Position numbers and translations under genes: made by a program. The notes beneath the pieces are model-generated. The model made no database searches. It saw only the letters and a list, made by a program, of their open reading frames with translations, and was not told the DNA's origin. 64,000 nucleotides of DNA, from positions 1 through 64,000 of the forward strand of contig DATKKG010000063.1 in assembly GCA_035543015.1 (NCBI GenBank), in the 5' to 3' direction. Source of the stretch: DATKKG01 sp035543015. GTDB taxonomy: Archaea; Thermoproteota; Nitrososphaeria; Conexivisphaerales; DTJL01. Positions 38,109 to 46,971 of this stretch are shown here, in pieces (the first letter of the stretch is position 1; each line of letters starts with the position of its first letter).

Positions 38109-40277
38109 TCACGGGTTTATCTTGTAGATCAGTACCTGGGCGAAGTAGCCGTTCGTATCTGGGCTGCCGGCCGATTTGAACACCAGCTCGAACGGGTGTG
38201 CGCCCGTCGGGAAGGTTATCTGGTACGTGTAGAAGGGCAGCTGCAGGATGGTCGAAGGCGCCGTTGTGTCGTAAGTCGGCGATATGGTGCTGATCTGCCC
38301 GGTCGAGCTGTCGATCTGGGCGTAGCCGGTGAAGTTGAATGGAAGGAGCTCACCCATCAGGGTCGAGTTCCAGAAGGTGTAGGTGGGCATGAGGGTGTTG
38401 GGGTCGAGCAGGGAATTCAGGTCGACGTTCCCGTAGGACTCGTTGGCGATCCTGGCCATCTGGTCGAACTTGCCGTCGTCGCCGCCCAGGGAGTACACCC
38501 TGCCGAGTATGTAGTAGCCGTTGTTGAGGTTGCGACCCGTGGCGAAGACCACGACGTAGTCCCCTCCTATGTCTTCGGCTATCTTCAGGGCGTTCGTGCT
38601 GTTCGACATGTACATGTCCGCGACCTGGGCGATCCTTGTGGTGTTGAGGGTGCCGTTGTCCGTGAAGGTCGTGCGGTTGCCCATGACCGTGATCCAGTAA
38701 CCGTAGTCCCACCACGAGATGATCTTCGCGTCGGGCGGGGTGTTGGTGTTGATCCAGGTCAGCGCCTGCTGCCAGTCGGGCACGTCCTCGGGCAGGATCG
38801 TGGCCGATGAAGATATCTGCATGGGCCTGTTGGTGAACGGGTACCAGACCTCCACCGCAGGGAAGAATATCAGGAAGATCAGGGAGAAGGCGATTATCGC
38901 CTTCCTCGCGTTTATGGTCGTGTCGGGCGACTTCCTCTTGGGGTCCGACTTCATCGCGATGTACCGGGAGGTCAGCTCGCTGAACATGTAACCTCCGGCC
39001 AGTGCGGCTGTGATGGAGAGGTACACGCCCAGCCTGGCGAACGAGGAAGCCACGTACAACGAGGAAAGGAACGCCAGGACGGCGAGGATGCCTCCTGCGG
39101 TCCTCTTCTTGATCATGTAGTAGCTGCCCGCTATGGCGAGCACCATTACTATCGAGTAGTAGTCGAGCAGCTCGATGCCGCTCACCGACTGGTGCTCGGC
39201 TACAGACTGGACGATGGCCGAGTTGGTGCCGACCGTCCTGTAGAACGGGTCGATGACCGAAAGGTACCTTGCCGAGATGTTGGGCGGGAGAAGGACGAAG
39301 ACGGCGATGGCGAGGACCCCCATGCCCACAAGCGTCCCCCATTTGCCTATCACCTTGTCCTTGTCAGGGAGCCTCTTCCCAGCGTAGGTGATGAGAAGGC
39401 CGCCGAGGACGCCAAGGAGGAACACCACGTTGGCGGCGCTCCTGAACCAGTCTATGCCGGGGTTGGGGAAGATGCTGCCGACCACGATGTTGAAGAAGAG
39501 GATTATGAAGCCGGCATACGACTTCCTGAAGTCCACGGTCGTCAGAAGGGGGATCGCAATGAACATCAGGCCCAGGAGGCCGTTGAAGTACTGACCGCCT
39601 CCCCAGCTCACGTTGGCGTAGCCGAGCGTCAGGCCGGACAGGATGGACCACATCCACATCTTCCGGTTGGAAGTGGCCTCGTAGGCCTCGAGAGCGAAAT
39701 AAAGCGCAAACACGCCGAGGAACAGGGCGAGAGGCTCGTGTTTGTACCAGCCCACGCTGGACCTGAGGAGGAAGCCCGGCGTCAGGATCGTAAAGAGCGC
39801 AGCGGCCACTCCGGCCCCTGTCCCCTTGATCTTGCGCCCGAGGAGGAACACGGGGATGATGATCAGGGTACCGAAGTAGGCCGGCTGGATGATCGTGTAG
39901 TCGAAAAGTGAGATGCTGATTCCTAGGACCCTCGTCAGGAACTCGTACAGCGTGGCAGTCGTATAGTAGAATCCGGCGAAGGTCTCCGTGGCCATGTTGT
40001 ATCCGACGGGATACCAGAAGTGTTTGTCAACCACGCCGAAGAAGTTCAGGAACCCGGCGAGCCCCTTGGTGTTGACGTCGGTCACTATGATGTTCGTCGC
40101 GTAGTAGTGGAAGTAGGAGTCGAACTCGTCCAGGGTGTATCCGAACTGCGCAGGCTGCAGCCGGTAGATCATGGCTATTGCGAAGGTCAGGGCCATGGCC
40201 AGAAACGCAGCCATCTTAGTCGCTTTGATTGTAGGCCTGTGAATCAGGGTTCGCAGCCTGTCCACTGGGTTGTCCAA
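38109..40277 (-). CDS. aglB: Oligosaccharyltransferase AglB/STT3
   Basis: The 722-residue membrane enzyme moves a lipid-linked glycan to Asn in exported proteins. It has about 12-13 membrane segments in the first 480 residues. The first outer loop has the metal-binding acidic motif YTLDEFDSYFHYY, and SVAEHQSVSG stands in the position of the Glu-containing external loop. The acceptor-binding motif SWWDYGYWITVMGNRTTFTD begins the C-terminal soluble domain, in the form WWDYG. Length is mid-range for archaea. It starts at ATG or nearby (40277) and ends 10 bases from the convergent nop10 gene. No glycan-assembly cluster is adjacent. Confidence 0.94.
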   Translation of the reverse strand: MDNPVDRLRTLIHRPTIKATKMAAFLAMALTFAIAMIYRLQPAQFGYTLDEFDSYFHYYATNIIVTDVNTKGLAGFLNFFGVVDKHFWYPVGYNMATETFAGFYYTTATLYEFLTRVLGISISLFDYTIIQPAYFGTLIIIPVFLLGRKIKGTGAGVAAALFTILTPGFLLRSSVGWYKHEPLALFLGVFALYFALEAYEATSNRKMWMWSILSGLTLGYANVSWGGGQYFNGLLGLMFIAIPLLTTVDFRKSYAGFIILFFNIVVGSIFPNPGIDWFRSAANVVFLLGVLGGLLITYAGKRLPDKDKVIGKWGTLVGMGVLAIAVFVLLPPNISARYLSVIDPFYRTVGTNSAIVQSVAEHQSVSGIELLDYYSIVMVLAIAGSYYMIKKRTAGGILAVLAFLSSLYVASSFARLGVYLSITAALAGGYMFSELTSRYIAMKSDPKRKSPDTTINARKAIIAFSLIFLIFFPAVEVWYPFTNRPMQISSSATILPEDVPDWQQALTWINTNTPPDAKIISWWDYGYWITVMGNRTTFTDNGTLNTTRIAQVADMYMSNSTNALKIAEDIGGDYVVVFATGRNLNNGYYILGRVYSLGGDDGKFDQMARIANESYGNVDLNSLLDPNTLMPTYTFWNSTLMGELLPFNFTGYAQIDSSTGQISTISPTYDTTAPSTILQLPFYTYQITFPTGAHPFELVFKSAGSPDTNGYFAQVLIYKINP

Positions 40278-40313
40278 ACTGGCTTCTCCTCACCTAGCCA
40301 TGATAAGGGGATA

Positions 40314-40733
40314 TTAACCTTCTTGAGCTGCCAGCCTCTCGACAAGCGCGGCATACGCCGAGGGGGAGAGGAGGTCTTTCTTCGCAGAGTCGAAGGAGGC
40401 CACCTCCATCTTGAAGAACCAGCCCTTCCCGTAGGGGTCCTGGTTGATCATCTCAGGATGCTGGACCAATTCCTCGTTCACGGAGGTCACCCTGCCGCCG
40501 ACGGGGGCCATCACGTCTGAAACCGACTTGACGGATTCCACGGTGGAGGCGGGCTTGCCAGCCTCCAGAGAAGAGCCGGCCTGGGGGAGGGTCACGAAGA
40601 CGATGTCGTGGAGCATGTCCGCGGCATAGTGCGTGATGCCCACTTCGGCCTCCTGCGATCCAACGGCCCTTAGCCATTCGTGCTCCTTCGTGTAGAAAAG
40701 GTCCTCCGGGATGACGTATTTCCCTGCTTTCAA
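40314..40733 (-). CDS. gcvH: Glycine cleavage system H protein
   Basis: The 139-residue lipoyl carrier shows LFYTKEHEWLRAVG, ITHYAADMLHDIVFVTLPQA and the lipoylation Lys in VESVKSVSDVMAPVGGRV. It shuttles the aminomethyl group between GcvP, GcvT and the lipoamide dehydrogenase. The TTG start overlaps the gcvT stop (TTGA), so it is translated with gcvT. The P protein subunits are not in this window. Confidence 0.95.
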   Translation of the reverse strand: MKAGKYVIPEDLFYTKEHEWLRAVGSQEAEVGITHYAADMLHDIVFVTLPQAGSSLEAGKPASTVESVKSVSDVMAPVGGRVTSVNEELVQHPEMINQDPYGKGWFFKMEVASFDSAKKDLLSPSAYAALVERLAAQEG

Positions 40734-41857
40734 GCCAGCTTCCTCCTCCAGCCGTACAGCTCCGGGTCGTAAAACGGAGGGGGGTGTATTTCAGCTTTGC
40801 ATTTCGTCCCCCGAACGTCTATGAAGAGCTCGGAGCCGGGCGCGACCGAGCTGGAGATGTAGCCAAGGGCGATGCCCCTTCTCACCAGGGGCGAAAACGT
40901 GCCGCTGGTGACGAAGCCGACGTCGTCGCTGCCGAGGAGGACCCTCTGGTGGCTCCGCGGGATGGCGTTGTCGATGCAGGCGAGCCCCCTGAGGGTCTTC
41001 GCGGTTCCGCCGCTGAGCTGGCGGGCGTGGACCTCCTTGCCCAGGTAGCTCTCCTTGTTGACGTCGACGAACCTCGTAAGGCCCGCCTCTACGGGAGTGG
41101 TCTCCGCCGTAAGGTCGTTGCCGTACAGCGGGAGTCCCGCCTCGAGACGGAGAGTGTCCCGAGCCCCCAATCCGCAGGGCTTGGCCCCGAAGCCTGGGGC
41201 CTTCTCCATCAGTCTACTCCACATCAGGGCCGCGGCATGGGGGCTCTCCACCGTCACCCCCCGGAGCATCAGTTCGAAGCCGTCTTCGCCTGTATAGCCG
41301 GTCCGGGACGCCACAAGGTCGAGCCCTTCAAAACCGAAGTGGGCGAACCTGAACCTCTTGACCGAGGACAGGTCCAGGGAGAGAGCCTCCTTGATGAGCT
41401 CCGCGGAGCGCGGCCCCTGAACCGAGATCAGGCTAGACTCCGCGGTGAAGTCGACCAGCCTCACGTCGAAGCCCTTTGACCAGGTGACGAGCCATTCGTA
41501 GTCCTTGAGGTGGTTCGCCGCGTTGACGACCATGAGGAACTTCCCTGGAGACTCCTTGTAGGTGATCAGGTCGTCGATGACGCCGCCGTTCTCGTAGCAG
41601 ATGAAGGTGTACTGAGCGCGGCCCGGCTCCGCCTTGGCCACGTCCACCGTCACCATCTTGTTGAGGAAGGCCTCCGCCTGCTTCCCCTCGATCAGGAAGC
41701 GAGCCATGTGCGAGACATCGAAGAACCCCGCGGAGTTCCTGACCGCAAGGTGCTCCGATATGATCGAGTCGAAGAGGAGTGGAAGGTCGTAGCCTGCGAA
41801 CTCGGTGATCTTCGAATAGGATCTGTATTCTTCATAGAGCTGGGTCTTGGCTGCCAA
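40730..41857 (-). CDS. gcvT: Glycine cleavage system T protein (aminomethyltransferase)
   Basis: The 375-residue protein passes the methylene group from H protein to a tetrahydropterin, releasing ammonia. It shows LPLLFDSIISEHLAVRNSAG, VSHMARFLIEGKQAEAFLN, VSVQGPRSAE-like ISVQGPRSAEL, SRTGYTGEDGFELML, the LGARDTLRLEAGLPLYGNDL motif and YVTSGTFSP-like GFVTSGTFSPLV. Length is normal. It starts at TTG 41857, head to head with cofE across a 63-base spacer. Confidence 0.95.
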   Translation of the reverse strand: MAAKTQLYEEYRSYSKITEFAGYDLPLLFDSIISEHLAVRNSAGFFDVSHMARFLIEGKQAEAFLNKMVTVDVAKAEPGRAQYTFICYENGGVIDDLITYKESPGKFLMVVNAANHLKDYEWLVTWSKGFDVRLVDFTAESSLISVQGPRSAELIKEALSLDLSSVKRFRFAHFGFEGLDLVASRTGYTGEDGFELMLRGVTVESPHAAALMWSRLMEKAPGFGAKPCGLGARDTLRLEAGLPLYGNDLTAETTPVEAGLTRFVDVNKESYLGKEVHARQLSGGTAKTLRGLACIDNAIPRSHQRVLLGSDDVGFVTSGTFSPLVRRGIALGYISSSVAPGSELFIDVRGTKCKAEIHPPPFYDPELYGWRRKLA

Positions 41858-41886
41858 AGGGCTCGGAGCGAGCTAGCTCAGCAGAT

Positions 41887-41895
41887 GTTATAAGG
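41887..41895 (+). promoter_or_regulatory. TATA box of cofE
   Basis: The run gttataagg is centred 30 bases before GTG 41921, the spacing of a leaderless transcript. Confidence 0.6.
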
Positions 41896-41920
41896 ATAGC
41901 TCGATGAGAGTGGTTCGGAA

Positions 41921-42703
41921 GTGGGCCGGCGAGTGCTGTTCATCCCTCTGAAGTGCAGGAGGATGACGGGACCGTTCCGGTTCCTGGTGGAGCTGACCAG
42001 GAGCCTGGAGGAGAACGGCCAGCGGCTTCTGGACGGGGACATCCTGGTCCTCTCCGGCAAGTACCTCGCCATGGCCGAAGGAAGGTACGTCGACCTCGGC
42101 CGCGTCGTCCCGCTTGGCGACGCGAGGGAGTGCGCTTCGAGGTACGGCATGAGCCCGGCGCTGGCGGAGACGGTGCTCCGGGAGTCCGACATGGTGCTGA
42201 AGGGACTTCGTGGTTTCCTGCTCACCGTCAAGGACGGCTTCTTCGCTCCGAACGCCGGGGTGGACAAGTCGAACGTGTGGAAGGGCTGGGCGATCCTTCA
42301 TCCCAGCGACGGGTCGGCCCTTTCGGCGAGGATCAGGAGGGAGATGCTTGTGGCCTTCGGGAAGCGAGTGGGGGTCGTGGTCACGGACAGCCGGCTTCAG
42401 CCCCTGAGGAGGGGCACGGTGGGGACATCGATAGGCTTCTCGGGCTTCGACGGCGTGGCCGACGACAGGGGAAGGAAGGACCTGTTCGGCAACAGGCTCA
42501 AGGTCACGAGGAGGGCCGTGGCTGACGACCTCTCCAGCGCGGCGGAGCTGCTCATGGGGGAGTCCGACGAAAGCGTCCCGGTCGTGATAGCCCGGGACAC
42601 GGGGATAGCGCTCTCAGACGAGGACAGCTTCGATGTCTCCGTCCCGGCCGACGAATGCATCTTCGTCAGAGGGCTTTCGGGCTTCGTGCCCGAGAAGCCC
42701 TAG
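41921..42703 (+). CDS. cofE: Coenzyme F420-0:L-glutamate ligase
   Basis: The 260-residue enzyme adds glutamates to F420-0 using GTP. It has ILVLSGKYLAMAEGRYVDL near the N-terminus, the LLTVKDGFFAPNAGVDKSN motif with Asp and Asn of the nucleotide and metal site, VGVVVTDSRLQPLRRGTVG, and IGFSGFDGVADDRGRKDLFG. All are standard CofE sequence. It starts at GTG 41921 directly downstream of a TATA box. F420 would serve LLM oxidoreductases such as that at 18120. The end overlaps a convergent DUF72 gene by 4 bases. Confidence 0.94.
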   Translation: MGRRVLFIPLKCRRMTGPFRFLVELTRSLEENGQRLLDGDILVLSGKYLAMAEGRYVDLGRVVPLGDARECASRYGMSPALAETVLRESDMVLKGLRGFLLTVKDGFFAPNAGVDKSNVWKGWAILHPSDGSALSARIRREMLVAFGKRVGVVVTDSRLQPLRRGTVGTSIGFSGFDGVADDRGRKDLFGNRLKVTRRAVADDLSSAAELLMGESDESVPVVIARDTGIALSDEDSFDVSVPADECIFVRGLSGFVPEKP

Positions 42704-43395
42704 GTCTGAGCCTGCTTGGCGCCGATGTGCTGCTTGAACTTCAAGGCGTCGGCGTACATCGCTACCGAGTGGAACGCGAAATAGGCCTTCTTGGAGCCGG
42801 AGGAGGCAGCCCTCTCCTCAACCCTATCAAGGTCTTCCGCCGCGAAGTGATACATGTTGTGTTTCCCCAGCCCGAAGAGGCGGGTGTAGAGCACGTCGTC
42901 CCCGGCGAGGGGAGATGACCGGCTGAGGTCGGTCACCTGGATGATGCCGACGGAGCGCAGAAGCGAAGGTGCCGAGGGGGCATCCATGTGGCGCATCTCC
43001 CATGCGAGCCGGACGGATGCCTCCCTCGTCCTGTCGACCAGGCGCCCCAGCAGACTCTCCGAGACCTCTCCGGGATCGAACGTCGAAGGGGTCTGGAGGA
43101 CGAGAATCATGGAGTCCAGGGTGTCGCAGACCCCCGTCATGTAATCGATCAGATGGTCGAGCCTTTCCCTGTCTCCGCGACGGAGGGCTTCGTTGACCTC
43201 CCTGCTGCACTTCACCGAGAACTCGAAGCCGGGAGGGACGACCTCCCGCCACCTGGCGACCGTGCCAAGGGGGACGTGACTATAGTATGTGGAGTTGACC
43301 TCCACGAAGTCGAAGAGCCTGGAATACGCCTTCAGCTTGTCGGCCGTTACGATCGGGAAATACTGCCACCCGCCGGTGCCGATGCGGAACTCCAC
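42700..43395 (-). CDS. DUF72 (YecE-like) family protein, first of two
   Basis: The 231-residue TIM-barrel-like protein starts at GTG 43395 and reads RIGTGGWQYFPIV, LFDFVEVNSTYYSHVPLG and FEFSVKCSREV, the three opening strands of DUF72. IQVTDLSRSSPL and LYTRLFGLGKHN follow. It is shorter than its neighbour at 43433 and lacks the CGW of that copy (GGW here). DUF72 members are metal-binding barrels of uncertain function. It is divergent from the second copy with only 37 bases between the starts. Confidence 0.85.
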   Translation of the reverse strand: MEFRIGTGGWQYFPIVTADKLKAYSRLFDFVEVNSTYYSHVPLGTVARWREVVPPGFEFSVKCSREVNEALRRGDRERLDHLIDYMTGVCDTLDSMILVLQTPSTFDPGEVSESLLGRLVDRTREASVRLAWEMRHMDAPSAPSLLRSVGIIQVTDLSRSSPLAGDDVLYTRLFGLGKHNMYHFAAEDLDRVEERAASSGSKKAYFAFHSVAMYADALKFKQHIGAKQAQT

Positions 43396-43432
43396 GATAT
43401 GTTAAGAAGCCTCTAACGGTATTTAACGGGCG
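43396..43432. promoter_or_regulatory. Short bidirectional promoter between two DUF72 genes
   Basis: The 37 bases hold two AT runs, atgttaaga (43399-43407) and ggtatttaac (43418-43427). Read leftward, the second gives GTTAAATACC about 27 bases before GTG 43395. Read rightward, the first lies about 30 bases before ATG 43433. If the second run also works rightward, the transcript would start at the in-frame ATG 43445. Confidence 0.5.
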
Positions 43433-44251
43433 ATGCCTCTCCGAATGGGCACCTGCGGCTGGAGCTATGACGAATGGCTGGGAGTCTTCTATCCCAGCAA
43501 GGACACCCCCAAGCTCTCCTACTATTCGAAGGTGTTCAAGACCGCCGAAGTCGACAGCACCTTCTACGACTACCCCAACGAAAAGGTGGTCTTCGGGTGG
43601 TCCAAGTACAGCCCCCTCGACTTTCAGTTCAGCCTGAAGGTTCCCCAGCTCATCACGCACAAGAAGCGTCTCAGCCTACGATTGGGAGTGGAGTCCGACC
43701 TGGATAGGTTCCTCAACCTGCTGAAGCCGCTCTCCTCGCTCAACAAGATCGGGGTCCTGCTCGTCCAGCTCCCTCCGAGCCTTTCCTCCGACCTGGAGCT
43801 CCTCGAGTCGTTCCTGAGGGTGCTCCCCGCCGACGTCTTCAACTTCGCCATCGAGTTCAGGCATGAATCGTGGTGGAACGAGGAGACGTGGAAGCTGCTC
43901 AGGAAGTACAGGGTCGCCAACACCACGGTGGACGAGCCGCTGCTGCCGCCCGAAATCGTCAGGACGGCGGACTTCACGTACGTGAGGTGGCACGGCCTGG
44001 GAAAGCGGGTCTGGTACGACTACCGTTACTCCAAGGAGCAGATATCGGAGTGGGTGCCGAAGCTGAAGGAGGCCTTGGCCAGCTCGAAGGAGGTGTACGG
44101 GTACTGGAACAACCACTTCCACGGCTACGCCGTGCTGAACGGCCTCGAGGCGATCGAGCTGATGGGGATGATGACGCCGGAACAGAAGGAGGCGCTCGCT
44201 TCGGTCACGGCGAGGGTGGACGGCAGGCAGAAGGGCATCCTGGATTACTAG
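43433..44251 (+). CDS. DUF72 (YecE-like) family protein, second of two
   Basis: The 272-residue copy has the full DUF72 pattern: MGTCGWSYDEWLGVFYPS, VFKTAEVDSTFYDYPNEKV, FSLKVPQLITHKKRL, LLVQLPPSLSSDLELL, FAIEFRHESWW and FTYVRWHG, ending in a region with YGYWNNHFHGYAVLNGLEA (quoted as WNNHFHGYA). The ATG at 43445 (residue 5) is an alternative start. Sequence resemblance to the divergent copy at 42700 is limited to the barrel strands, so these are distinct subfamilies and not a recent duplication. Confidence 0.9.
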   Translation: MPLRMGTCGWSYDEWLGVFYPSKDTPKLSYYSKVFKTAEVDSTFYDYPNEKVVFGWSKYSPLDFQFSLKVPQLITHKKRLSLRLGVESDLDRFLNLLKPLSSLNKIGVLLVQLPPSLSSDLELLESFLRVLPADVFNFAIEFRHESWWNEETWKLLRKYRVANTTVDEPLLPPEIVRTADFTYVRWHGLGKRVWYDYRYSKEQISEWVPKLKEALASSKEVYGYWNNHFHGYAVLNGLEAIELMGMMTPEQKEALASVTARVDGRQKGILDY

Positions 44252-44293
44252 CCTTCTGCAGAGGCGGCTCTCGACCGGTTCAGAACCCAAAGG

Positions 44294-44302
44294 GATAAAT
44301 AT
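44294..44302 (+). promoter_or_regulatory. TATA box of metG
   Basis: The run gataaatat lies about 42 bases before TTG 44340, leaving a leader of about 15 bases. Confidence 0.55.
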
Positions 44303-44339
44303 CATTTCACGGCGTTCCAGATTCGAGCCTGGTGTTTCA

Positions 44340-45986
44340 TTGAGCAGGTGGATCGTCGGCTCCGCGTGGCCGTACATCAACGGGACCCCCCACCTAGGCA
44401 CTTTCATGCACCTGCTGTCGGCCGACGTCTATGCTCGATATCTCAGGATGAAGGGGGAAGAGGTCGTGTCGGTGTCGGGCTCCGACGAGCACGGCACGCC
44501 CATCGAAGTGGAAGCCACGAAGCTGGGGATAAGCCCCCGGGCGCTGACCGATAGGAACCACGCGGGCGTCGTGGCCCTCCTGAAGCAGTACATGGTCGAG
44601 CTGGACAACTACACCAGGACCGAGTCGCCCACTCACACCGAGTTCGCACGAGATTTCTACATGGAGGTCTACCGGAACGGCTACGTTTCGACGGAGTCGG
44701 TCCCGCTTCCGTACTGCCCGAGGGACGAAAGGTTCCTTCCGGACAGGTTCGTGGAGGGGGTCTGCCCCTTCTGCGGCTACGACGGCGCCAGAGGCGACCA
44801 ATGCGACAACTGCGGGCGCCTGCTGGAGCCCGTAGAGCTGAAGAGCCCGAGGTGCGCCATCTGCGGCGCCACGCCCGTCATCAAGGAGTCCCGCCACTGG
44901 ATCTTCGAGCTTCCGAAGTTCAGCGGAAGGCTGAAGACGTACATCGACTCGTGTACCCAGTTCCCTGAGAACGCGAGGAACTTCTCCTACAAGTGGCTGG
45001 AGGAGGGGCTGAGGCCCAGGCCCCTCACCAGGGACAACAAGTGGGGCATCCCCGCGCCCTTCCCCGGGGCGGAGGGGAAGACCATCTACGTCTGGATGGA
45101 GGCCGTCCTGGGGTACCTGTCTGCAACGAAGGAGTGGGCCGAAAGGAAGGGGGACCCCGCAGCCTTCGACAGGTTCTGGAAGGGGGCCGACACCAGGACT
45201 GTCATCTTCATGGGGAAAGACAACATCCCGTTCCACACGATCATCCTTCCGGCGCTGCTGATGGCCTCGGACCAGGGCTACGTTCTCCCCTGGCAGGTCT
45301 CATCGACGGAGTTCATACTGTTCGAGGGCCAGAAGTTCTCAAAGAGCAAGAACATCGGCATATGGATGGACCAGGCGGCCAAGATCGCCGATCCCGAGTA
45401 CTGGAGGTTCGTCCTGATGTCCATCAGGCCCCAGAGCAAGGACGCCAACTTCGGTTGGGCGGAGCTGGACAGGATAGTCAACAGCGACCTGAACGACGTG
45501 GTGGGCAACTACGTGCACAGGACGCTGACCTTCCTGAAGAACAACTTCAGCTCAGCGGTGCCTGAGCCGGGACCCCTCGGCGACGAGGAGAGGGCGCTCC
45601 TTGCGTCGGCGAACGAACACGGAGACAGGTATCTCAGGCTCATGGACTGCTTTGACATCAAGGAGGCGCTGAAGCAGGTCGTCGAGCTGGCGAGGAAGGG
45701 GAACGAGTTCATAAGCGTGAAGGAGCCATGGGCTCAGGTCAAGAGGGACCGCATGGCAGCCGCGGCGACGCTCTACTGCGCCTGCGAAGTCGTCTACAGC
45801 GTCGCCCTGATGCTGTACCCGTTCATGCCGAAGTCCTCGTCTCTCCTCTGCGGGATGCTGGGGCTGCCCTCGGACCCGGTCAAGGAGGGATTCGGGAGGC
45901 TGGGGACGGCCGCCCTGGAGCCGGGCCACAGGCTGGGCAGCCCGTCTCCCCTGTTCGCCAAGATCAAGGTCCCTGAGGGCGACTGA
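44340..45986 (+). CDS. metG: Methionyl-tRNA synthetase
   Basis: The 548-residue class I synthetase starts at TTG 44340. It has the HIGH-type motif in PYINGTPHLGTFMHL, the zinc domain with paired CxxC knuckles (CPFCGYD, CDNCG, CAICG), the FMGKDNIPFHTIILPALL segment and the KMSKS-type loop KFSKSKN. The anticodon-binding helical domain follows to the end. There is no C-terminal tRNA-binding (EMAP-like) domain, which may be encoded elsewhere. It stands 46 bases before trxB in the same direction. Confidence 0.96.
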   Translation: MSRWIVGSAWPYINGTPHLGTFMHLLSADVYARYLRMKGEEVVSVSGSDEHGTPIEVEATKLGISPRALTDRNHAGVVALLKQYMVELDNYTRTESPTHTEFARDFYMEVYRNGYVSTESVPLPYCPRDERFLPDRFVEGVCPFCGYDGARGDQCDNCGRLLEPVELKSPRCAICGATPVIKESRHWIFELPKFSGRLKTYIDSCTQFPENARNFSYKWLEEGLRPRPLTRDNKWGIPAPFPGAEGKTIYVWMEAVLGYLSATKEWAERKGDPAAFDRFWKGADTRTVIFMGKDNIPFHTIILPALLMASDQGYVLPWQVSSTEFILFEGQKFSKSKNIGIWMDQAAKIADPEYWRFVLMSIRPQSKDANFGWAELDRIVNSDLNDVVGNYVHRTLTFLKNNFSSAVPEPGPLGDEERALLASANEHGDRYLRLMDCFDIKEALKQVVELARKGNEFISVKEPWAQVKRDRMAAAATLYCACEVVYSVALMLYPFMPKSSSLLCGMLGLPSDPVKEGFGRLGTAALEPGHRLGSPSPLFAKIKVPEGD

Positions 45987-46032
45987 CAACCGAGATACCT
46001 TTTTTAGAAGCTTTGGCACGATTCGACCTCAC

Positions 46033-46971
46033 ATGTCAGAGAAATTGCATGTTCCCATCCTAGTGATTGGGAGCGGCCCCGCCGGCCTCACGGCGGCCGT
46101 CTATGCGGCCCGGGCCGGGTACTTGCCATACGTCATCGGCGGCTACGAGTTCGGGGGACAGCTCATGCTGACGACGGCCGTGGAGAACTACACCGGCTTC
46201 CCCGACGGCGTGCTGGGGCCCGACCTCATGGCCAACATGAGGAAGCAGGCCGAGAACAACGGCGCGAAGATGGTGGACCGCAACGTCACCAGGGTGGACT
46301 TCTCCACGAAGCCCTTCAGGGTCTGGGTGGAAGACACGGAGTACACCGCAGATGCGGTGATCGTGGCGACGGGCGCGTCGGCGAAGTGGCTGGGCTTCGA
46401 GTCCGAGAATAGGTTCAAGGGCAGGGGGGTGTCAAGCTGCGCGGTCTGCGACGGCGCCTTCTTCAAGGGACAGGACCTAGTGGTGGTGGGAGGGGGCGAC
46501 GTGGCGATGGAGGACTCCCTGTACCTCTCCAAGCTCGCCAGGTCGGTGACAGTGATCCACAGGAGGGACAAGCTCAGGGCCTCCCACGTAATGCAGCGGA
46601 GGGCCATGGCCGCCCCCAACATACGTTTCGTCTGGGATTCGGTCGTCGAAGAGGTGTTGGGTGACAGGAAGGTGGAAGGGGTTAAGGTGAGGAACCTGAA
46701 GACCGGGGAGGCGAGCACGATCAGATGCGGAGGCCTCTTCGTCTCCATCGGGCATTCGCCCAACACGTCCATCTTCAAGGACCAGATAGAACTGGACAAG
46801 GCGGGATACGCGGTGGCTAAGGAGAGGACCATGTCCAGCAGGGAGGGAGTCTTCCTTGCCGGAGACGTCGCTGACCACATCTACAGGCAGGCCATCACCG
46901 CGGCCGGCTCGGGTTGCCAGGCGGCGCTCGACGCCGTCAGGTACCTAGAGGCTGAGAAGGACCGTCAGTAG
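46033..46971 (+). CDS. trxB: Thioredoxin reductase
   Basis: The 312-residue flavoprotein has an N-terminal FAD motif (VIGSGPAGLTAAVYAARAG), the redox-active pair in SCAVCDGAFFKG, an NAD(P)H motif (VVVGGGDVAMEDSLYLS) and the closing FLAGDVAD segment. It reduces thioredoxin, for example the one at 57662. The second dinucleotide motif is followed by HRRDKLRA, whose Arg pair is typical of NADPH use. A TATA-like ttttttagaa (45999-46008) precedes ATG 46033 by about 29 bases, so it can be transcribed on its own. Confidence 0.96.
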   Translation: MSEKLHVPILVIGSGPAGLTAAVYAARAGYLPYVIGGYEFGGQLMLTTAVENYTGFPDGVLGPDLMANMRKQAENNGAKMVDRNVTRVDFSTKPFRVWVEDTEYTADAVIVATGASAKWLGFESENRFKGRGVSSCAVCDGAFFKGQDLVVVGGGDVAMEDSLYLSKLARSVTVIHRRDKLRASHVMQRRAMAAPNIRFVWDSVVEEVLGDRKVEGVKVRNLKTGEASTIRCGGLFVSIGHSPNTSIFKDQIELDKAGYAVAKERTMSSREGVFLAGDVADHIYRQAITAAGSGCQAALDAVRYLEAEKDRQ

